Part shown: piece by piece, positions 13,461-17,362 of the stretch
How positions within the stretch are numbered: the first letter of the stretch is position 1
Layout of the letters: every line of letters starts with the position of its first letter
Assembly (NCBI GenBank): GCA_934457235.1
Contig: CAKSHT010000029.1
Span: forward strand, 1-17,362
From: an uncultured Oscillospiraceae bacterium
GTDB lineage: Bacteria > Bacillota > Clostridia > Oscillospirales > Ruminococcaceae
Length of the DNA: 17,362 nt
Reading direction: 5' to 3'
Position numbers and translations under genes: made by a program
Notes under the pieces: model-generated
The model's database searches: none
What the model saw: the letters and a program-made list of their open reading frames with translations, nothing else
Told to the model about the DNA's origin: nothing

Positions 13461-14650
13461 TCACTGTCCTTCAGCGGCAGGTATTCGAATTTCTGATCCT
13501 TTGCGCGTGATTCCAGCTCCGGGGAAGCGCCGGGATTTACATTCACCAGTACGAATATCCTGCGGAAGCTTTCCGCAGCGTTCTCCACGACCGCGAGTAA
13601 CTCCTCCGTCAGCCGCCCGGTAATGAGGAATACCACTGAAGCACCCCGCTGTCCGGATTCAAGGAGCTGAACCGTTTCCATCGTTTCAAGCTTCATCGGC
13701 ATGACTGCGGCGCAGTCGTAGAATCGTTCGAAATCCGACATGTCGTTTATAATGCTGCGATGGCTTCCGTCTATCGCGCCAAAATCCACCCGGGAATTTA
13801 CGCCTGATCTCACCGTCGCAAGTGCAATGGCTATCGCGGCTTCTATCATTGCGTCCGCCTGCTTCATGGCGATGCCTGCGTCCGTCGTGTCATTACGATA
13901 ATCGCAGAGGATAGCAACACGCTTTTCCGCTGCTTCGTCGAACTGCTTTATCATCAGTTCGTCCAGTTTTGCGGTGAGTTTCCAGTGTACCTGCTGTATC
14001 ATATCGCCCTGGATATATTCCCGGACGTGCGAGAAATCCTCGCGCTCGCCCTTTATCAGCGGCAGCGGGTCGGTGCTGTCTTCTCCGGGGGCTTCCGCGA
14101 TAAGTTCGCCGATATCACGCCGGCGCGGCAGGAATATCAGCATTGCTTCCGCGGAGAGTCTGCGGCTTATGCGAATGATCCGCAGCGGGTCGAAGAACGC
14201 CGCACGGTTCACCTCCGCAATGTACGCGCCACGGTAACGGTGCATGACTGAAACGGATATCCTGCACCTGCCGAGCGGCGGCACTGAGGCGTATATGCGC
14301 TTTGCCGAGAAAAGTCCGGTGTCCCTGTCCGGGAGGTTACACTGTAATTCTATCGGCACGCAGGGGAGTATAGAACGGCTGCGGACGTATATCCACAGAT
14401 CGTATACCTCGTTCTTCTGCCGGACGATCCTTGTGCTTCCCGCTGCCGTAGACTTGTGCCTTGCGTGTTCCTCGCACTCCACGAAGCCCACGTCGGTCAG
14501 GCGGCTGCAAATGAGTACGCATATCAGCGCCAGCACCGGATAACACAGCGCCGCGATAAGCAGCACCGCTGAAATACGGCTCTGATACGCTGCGGAGAAC
14601 ACAAGCAGCGCTACTGCAAGTATGATGTATAAAAGTCTGTTTCTGCTCAT
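13454..14650 (-). CDS. DUF58 domain protein, MoxR partner
   Basis: A 398-residue membrane-anchored protein. Two N-terminal hydrophobic helices (about 6-21 and 28-48) are followed by a soluble region. The DUF58 signature is at 205-228, DFSHVREYIQGDMIQQVHWK with TAKLDEL after it, and ends in the KQFDE strand. The C-terminal half resembles a von Willebrand A-like fold (VAILCDYRN at 245-253, then alternating strands and helices). Such proteins are encoded next to MoxR AAA ATPases and are thought to work with them in assembling or activating protein complexes, often at the cell envelope. It lies 10 bases after moxR, with a GAGGGCGG site. Frequent third partners (a transglutaminase or VWA protein) are absent; the terminator overlaps its stop. 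The molecular function of the family is not settled. Confidence 0.9.
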   Translation of the reverse strand: MSRNRLLYIILAVALLVFSAAYQSRISAVLLIAALCYPVLALICVLICSRLTDVGFVECEEHARHKSTAAGSTRIVRQKNEVYDLWIYVRSRSILPCVPIELQCNLPDRDTGLFSAKRIYASVPPLGRCRISVSVMHRYRGAYIAEVNRAAFFDPLRIIRISRRLSAEAMLIFLPRRRDIGELIAEAPGEDSTDPLPLIKGEREDFSHVREYIQGDMIQQVHWKLTAKLDELMIKQFDEAAEKRVAILCDYRNDTTDAGIAMKQADAMIEAAIAIALATVRSGVNSRVDFGAIDGSHRSIINDMSDFERFYDCAAVMPMKLETMETVQLLESGQRGASVVFLITGRLTEELLAVVENAAESFRRIFVLVNVNPGASPELESRAKDQKFEYLPLKDSDT

Positions 14651-14660
14651 TTCCGCCCTC

Positions 14661-15617
14661 TCAGAGGCCGCGCCTTACCGGCGGCGTTACCGAGGACACG
14701 GCGTCCTGGAGTACCGAAGTTACCTCCATGCGGCGCATTTTCATCTCCTGCCGCAGGACTATCCTGTGACTGAAAACGGGTATCATGAGCCTTACGATAT
14801 CCTCCGGCACGATATAATCCCTGCCGTCAAGATAAGCGTACGCCCTTGCCGCCTGTAGGATAGCCAGCGAAGCACGCGGGCTGACGCCAAGTTCAACGCC
14901 GCCGTGCGACCTGGTAGCCGCGGAAAGCTCCGCGATATAGCGGCATATGCTGTCCGCCGCCTGTACCTGCTTGACTTCCTCAATACACTGCTGGAGCTGC
15001 TCGGAGGTCATTATGGGCTGAACCTCGGTGACTGGATTTCCGGACAGTCGGTCGAGGAGTATATCGGTTTCCTGCTCGATTGTAGGATAACCCATGCTTA
15101 TCTTTATCATAAAGCGGTCGAGCTGCGCTTCCGGCAGCGGGAATGTCCCGACATAACCCTGTGAATTCTGCGTAGCGATGACCATAAACGGAGCGGGCAG
15201 GGTATGCACTACGCCGTCTACCGTGACGCGTTTTTCCTCCATCGCTTCAAGCAGAGCGGACTGCGTTTTCGGGGAGGTACGGTTTATTTCGTCCGCGAGC
15301 AGAATATTCGTCACGACAAGTCCTGCGCGGTATTCAAAGCGGTTCTGTTCGCGGTCGAACATCGTGAATCCGGTTATGTCGGAAGCCATGACGTCCGGGG
15401 TGAACTGTGCCCTGCGGAAGCTGAGCCCCGTTGCTTTTCCGAGCGCCATTGCAAGTGTAGTCTTACCAACTCCGGGGACGTCCTCGATAAGCACGTGCCC
15501 CTGTGCCAGAAGCGCCGTCAGAATAAGCTGTACGGCTTCGTTCTTGCCCTTTATAACCTTTGATATTTCACCGGCGAGCCGTTTCATAAGCTGCTGGTTT
15601 GCGTTCATATAAGCCAT
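14661..15617 (-). CDS. MoxR-family AAA+ ATPase
   Basis: A 318-residue AAA+ ATPase of the MoxR/RavA type. Walker A is DVPGVGKTT (46-54) and Walker B is LLADEIN (106-112). RTSPKTQSALLEAMEEKRV follows at 113-131, and the sensor-type segment ATQNSQGYVGTFPLPEAQLDRF comes further on. A C-terminal lid domain includes LGVSPRASLAIL. MoxR ATPases act as chaperone-like remodelers, typically with DUF58 and VWA partners; the DUF58 gene is 10 bases downstream. It is cytoplasmic. The start at 15617 has AAGGAG 6 bases upstream. Its own promoter is at 15703-15731, giving a leader of about 80 bases with an inverted repeat at its first bases. The target of this pair is not identifiable here. Confidence 0.93.
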   Translation of the reverse strand: MAYMNANQQLMKRLAGEISKVIKGKNEAVQLILTALLAQGHVLIEDVPGVGKTTLAMALGKATGLSFRRAQFTPDVMASDITGFTMFDREQNRFEYRAGLVVTNILLADEINRTSPKTQSALLEAMEEKRVTVDGVVHTLPAPFMVIATQNSQGYVGTFPLPEAQLDRFMIKISMGYPTIEQETDILLDRLSGNPVTEVQPIMTSEQLQQCIEEVKQVQAADSICRYIAELSAATRSHGGVELGVSPRASLAILQAARAYAYLDGRDYIVPEDIVRLMIPVFSHRIVLRQEMKMRRMEVTSVLQDAVSSVTPPVRRGL

Positions 15618-15676
15618 TTATGCTCCTTATTCAAAATTGTACGGATAGTGTTCCGTTTTACATTGCATGACGATCC

Positions 15677-15696
15677 ATGTACCATAGCCTGTACAT
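15677..15696 (-). promoter_or_regulatory. Inverted repeat at the moxR transcription start
   Basis: ATGTAC (15677-15682) and GTACAT (15691-15696) form a perfect 6-base inverted repeat with an 8-base spacer. With the -10 box ending at 15703, the predicted start is near 15696, so the repeat covers about +1 to +20. It could be a repressor operator or a 5' stem stabilising the mRNA; sequence alone does not decide. A second weak hairpin (ACGGA/TCCGT, 15641-15656) lies nearer the gene. Confidence 0.4.
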
Positions 15697-15702
15697 TTTA
15701 TA

Positions 15703-15731
15703 ATTATAGCACAATCCGCCGGGCAATTCAA
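15703..15731 (-). promoter_or_regulatory. Sigma-A promoter for moxR-DUF58
   Basis: On the minus strand TTGAAT (15726-15731), a 17-base spacer ending TGTGC and TATAAT (15703-15708). It lies between the ECF ATPase stop (15776) and moxR (15617). No convincing terminator separates it from the ATPase gene, so readthrough is possible. A 13-base palindrome ATAACCAGGTTAT at 15748-15760 lies about 16 bases upstream of the -35. Confidence 0.85.
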
Positions 15732-15775
15732 CCACTTTTCCCATTTTATAACCAGGTTATTATGCACAAATTAAA

Positions 15776-17311
15776 TCATTGATTTTTGATAAACCCTCTG
15801 GAAAGCCTGGACATCGGCGTTGTGTAGAAATAATTCTGACGGAACATTTCCTGCGGTGTGGCTTCGTTTATCATTTCTCCATTGAAGAGCATACCGCACA
15901 TATCCGCGCAGCCTGCGGCGAATTCCGCATCGTGGGTCACGAGGAGTACGGCAGTCCCATGTGCCGCGATATCCCGGAGGATACCGGCGAATTCCAGGCG
16001 CGCAGCGGCGTCAGTTCCCTTTGTCGGCTCGTCCAGAAGCAGTATATCCGGGGACTCTGCCAGCAGCTTTGCGAGCGCGAGTTTCTGGCGTTCGCCGCCG
16101 GAAAGATCCAGCGGATCCCGTGAGGACAACTCCGTAAGTCCGAAGCGCTCAAGCTGTTCCGCGGGCGCTTCCTGTCCGGCACTTTCCTGCGTGAACAGCA
16201 TGCAGGGGTTCTGCGGAAGATACGCGATACTCGCGCCGCGGCGTATTTTAATACGTCCTCCGGCGGGCTTCACGATACCGGATATCGCTTTCAGCAGGGT
16301 GGATTTTCCGCTGCCGTTGCCGCCTATCACGGAGTATATCTCGCCGGGATACAGCCGCAGCGATACGCCGCGCAGCACCTCCGGAGCGGTCCTGTCCCAG
16401 CCGGCGTGGAGTTCCCGGACCTCCACAAGCGGAGCGGCGTTTTTATCCGGAGAAAATCCGGGCGCAGGGACTTCCGGGTTTTCAGTCAGCCAGGCGCGGC
16501 AGATGGCGTTGTCCCTGCCGTCGCGTACAGATACCGGGGAGGTTCCGTGACCTCCAGCCAGGTGGAATACCCGCTGTGCGGCGGTAAGCGCGCATGACAT
16601 CGGGTGGGATTCCGGGAGATTTTCCGGAAGCATTTCCGGCGGGCAGTCTGCGATTATTCTTCCGCCGTCCATCAGTATAACGCGGTCGGATATCGGCAGA
16701 AGCTCTTCCAGACGGTGCTCGGCGGCAATTACTGTCACTCCGAAATCCCGGTTAAGGCGGCGCACGGCGTCCACAAAATTCTGCGCTGCTACCGGGTCGA
16801 GCTGTGAAGCAGGCTCGTCCAGCAGAAGAAGCTGCGGGTGCAGCGCCGCCGCGGAAGCCAGGCACAGAAGCTGCTTCTGTCCGCCGGAAAGAGTGGCGGT
16901 TTCGCGCTCAAAAAGCTCTTCTAGTCCGAAGTAGCACGCCATTTCGCCGACCCGGCGGCGTATCTCGTCCTGCGGCATTCCCACGCTCTCGCATGAGAAT
17001 GCCAGCTCATGCCATACCTTATCGGTGACGGTCTGTGATTCCGGGTCCTGCATCACAAAGCCGATGGCAGCAGCGCTTTCCGCAGTCGGCTCCGGGGATA
17101 ATCCCGCGTCGTTGAAGGATATGCTTCCGGTAAGCGTGCCGCGGGGGTTGAGCCCTGGCTTCATCAGGCGCAGGAGCGTGCTCTTTCCACAGCCGGAAAG
17201 TCCGCAAAGGGTCACGAATTCACCGGACTTCACCGAAAGATTTATGTTTGTGAGCGCGGTGTTTCCGCTGGGGTATGTGAATGTAAGTCCGTTTATTTTG
17301 ATCTGGTTCAT
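15776..17311 (-). CDS. ECF transporter ATPase, two fused ATP-binding domains
   Basis: A 511-residue protein with two complete ABC ATPase domains in one chain, the fused equivalent of EcfA1 and EcfA2. Domain 1 has Walker A GLSGCGKST (37-45), the EcfA-type Q-loop GFVMQDPESQ (84-93), LSGGQ (141-145), LLLLDEP (161-167) and switch His199. Domain 2 has GGNGSGKST (330-338), LPQNP (365-369), LSGGE (403-407), ILLLDEP (423-429) and His460. A linker of about 60 residues joins them. Both sites look catalytically intact. Fused ATPases of this type serve vitamin, precursor or metal ECF importers (YkoD is an example). The start overlaps the preceding gene by 4 bases (ATGA), with GGAGAG upstream. Its S and T partners should lie beyond the window edge. 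Whether it also powers RibU is open. Confidence 0.9.
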   Translation of the reverse strand: MNQIKINGLTFTYPSGNTALTNINLSVKSGEFVTLCGLSGCGKSTLLRLMKPGLNPRGTLTGSISFNDAGLSPEPTAESAAAIGFVMQDPESQTVTDKVWHELAFSCESVGMPQDEIRRRVGEMACYFGLEELFERETATLSGGQKQLLCLASAAALHPQLLLLDEPASQLDPVAAQNFVDAVRRLNRDFGVTVIAAEHRLEELLPISDRVILMDGGRIIADCPPEMLPENLPESHPMSCALTAAQRVFHLAGGHGTSPVSVRDGRDNAICRAWLTENPEVPAPGFSPDKNAAPLVEVRELHAGWDRTAPEVLRGVSLRLYPGEIYSVIGGNGSGKSTLLKAISGIVKPAGGRIKIRRGASIAYLPQNPCMLFTQESAGQEAPAEQLERFGLTELSSRDPLDLSGGERQKLALAKLLAESPDILLLDEPTKGTDAAARLEFAGILRDIAAHGTAVLLVTHDAEFAAGCADMCGMLFNGEMINEATPQEMFRQNYFYTTPMSRLSRGFIKNQ

Positions 17312-17362
17312 AAGCTCTCCGGTTTTCCGCTGAAATACTCCTCCGCTGTGATGGAGTAGTAG
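17308..17362 (-). CDS. C-terminal end of a gene upstream of the ECF ATPase (partial)
   Basis: Reading the minus strand from the window edge, an open frame gives YYSITAEEYFSGKPESL and then a TGA that overlaps the ATPase start in an ATGA. The overlap and the GGAGAG site inside the frame indicate a co-translated gene cut by the window. By position it is probably an S or T component of the same ECF importer, but 17 residues are too few to identify it. Confidence 0.6.
   Translation of the reverse strand, partial: YYSITAEEYFSGKPESL

Noticed and set aside
1..17362. Mobile elements, CRISPR arrays, tRNA or rRNA genes
   Set aside because: No transposase or integrase motifs, no regularly spaced repeats, no tRNA-like cloverleaf and no rRNA sequence were recognised on either strand by reading; no tRNA or repeat finder was run.

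Overview
The window looks like chromosomal DNA of a Gram-positive anaerobe of the Clostridia, most likely a Ruminococcus-like member of the Oscillospiraceae from gut or rumen. The evidence is the mix of genes: a membrane diadenylate cyclase with a YbbR partner, an FMN-riboswitch-controlled RibU, a COG2509-type FAD protein, a domain-permuted GH3 glycosidase, a very short peptide deformylase, and an ECF-type double ATPase. Promoters are near-consensus sigma-A (TTGaca-N17-TAtaaT) and ribosome binding sites are strong (AAGGAG/GGAGG). This placement rests on family knowledge and composition; no search was run. I see no insertion sequence, prophage, CRISPR array, tRNA or rRNA.

Layout. Bases 1-166 hold only two hairpins, the likely 3' end of an Eis-like acetyltransferase gene on the minus strand (167-1381). 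A divergent promoter pair separates it from a plus-strand run: flavin reductase-like protein, uracil-DNA glycosylase (ung) and a Nudix hydrolase (1536-3387). A perfect consensus promoter then drives an FMN riboswitch with a terminator-like expression platform, followed by ribU (3678-4310) and a DUF5662-like gene (4352-4894). Converging on these, 3 bases away, is a minus-strand gene for a 138-residue unknown protein with two CxxC motifs. Its start codon lies just past a strong terminator-like hairpin.

The minus strand then carries cdaA-cdaR plus a COG2509 FAD protein (read from 9171 down to 5371), a c-di-AMP synthesis operon without the usual glmM neighbour. A second divergent promoter pair separates cdaA from a plus-strand unit. 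That unit is a 73-residue peptide resembling nitrile-hydratase-type (NHLP) leader peptides, a strong terminator hairpin, then a tightly packed permuted GH3 glycosidase, a variant peptide deformylase and an esterase (9630-13418). An 18-bp perfect bidirectional terminator separates this from the minus-strand moxR-DUF58 pair (15617 down to 13454). At the right edge is a fused two-domain ECF ATPase (17311 down to 15776), overlapped by the last codons of a gene cut off by the window.

How the genes relate. Several handle flavins: the FMN-type reductase, FMN-sensing riboswitch and riboflavin importer, and the FAD enzyme downstream of cdaR. RibU needs an ECF ATPase/T module, and the fused ATPase here is a possible but unproven energiser. 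Most genes are recognisable families. The least ordinary items are the NHLP-like peptide and its terminator-separated operon, the 138-residue CxxC protein with its buried start, and the deformylase with altered active-site motifs.
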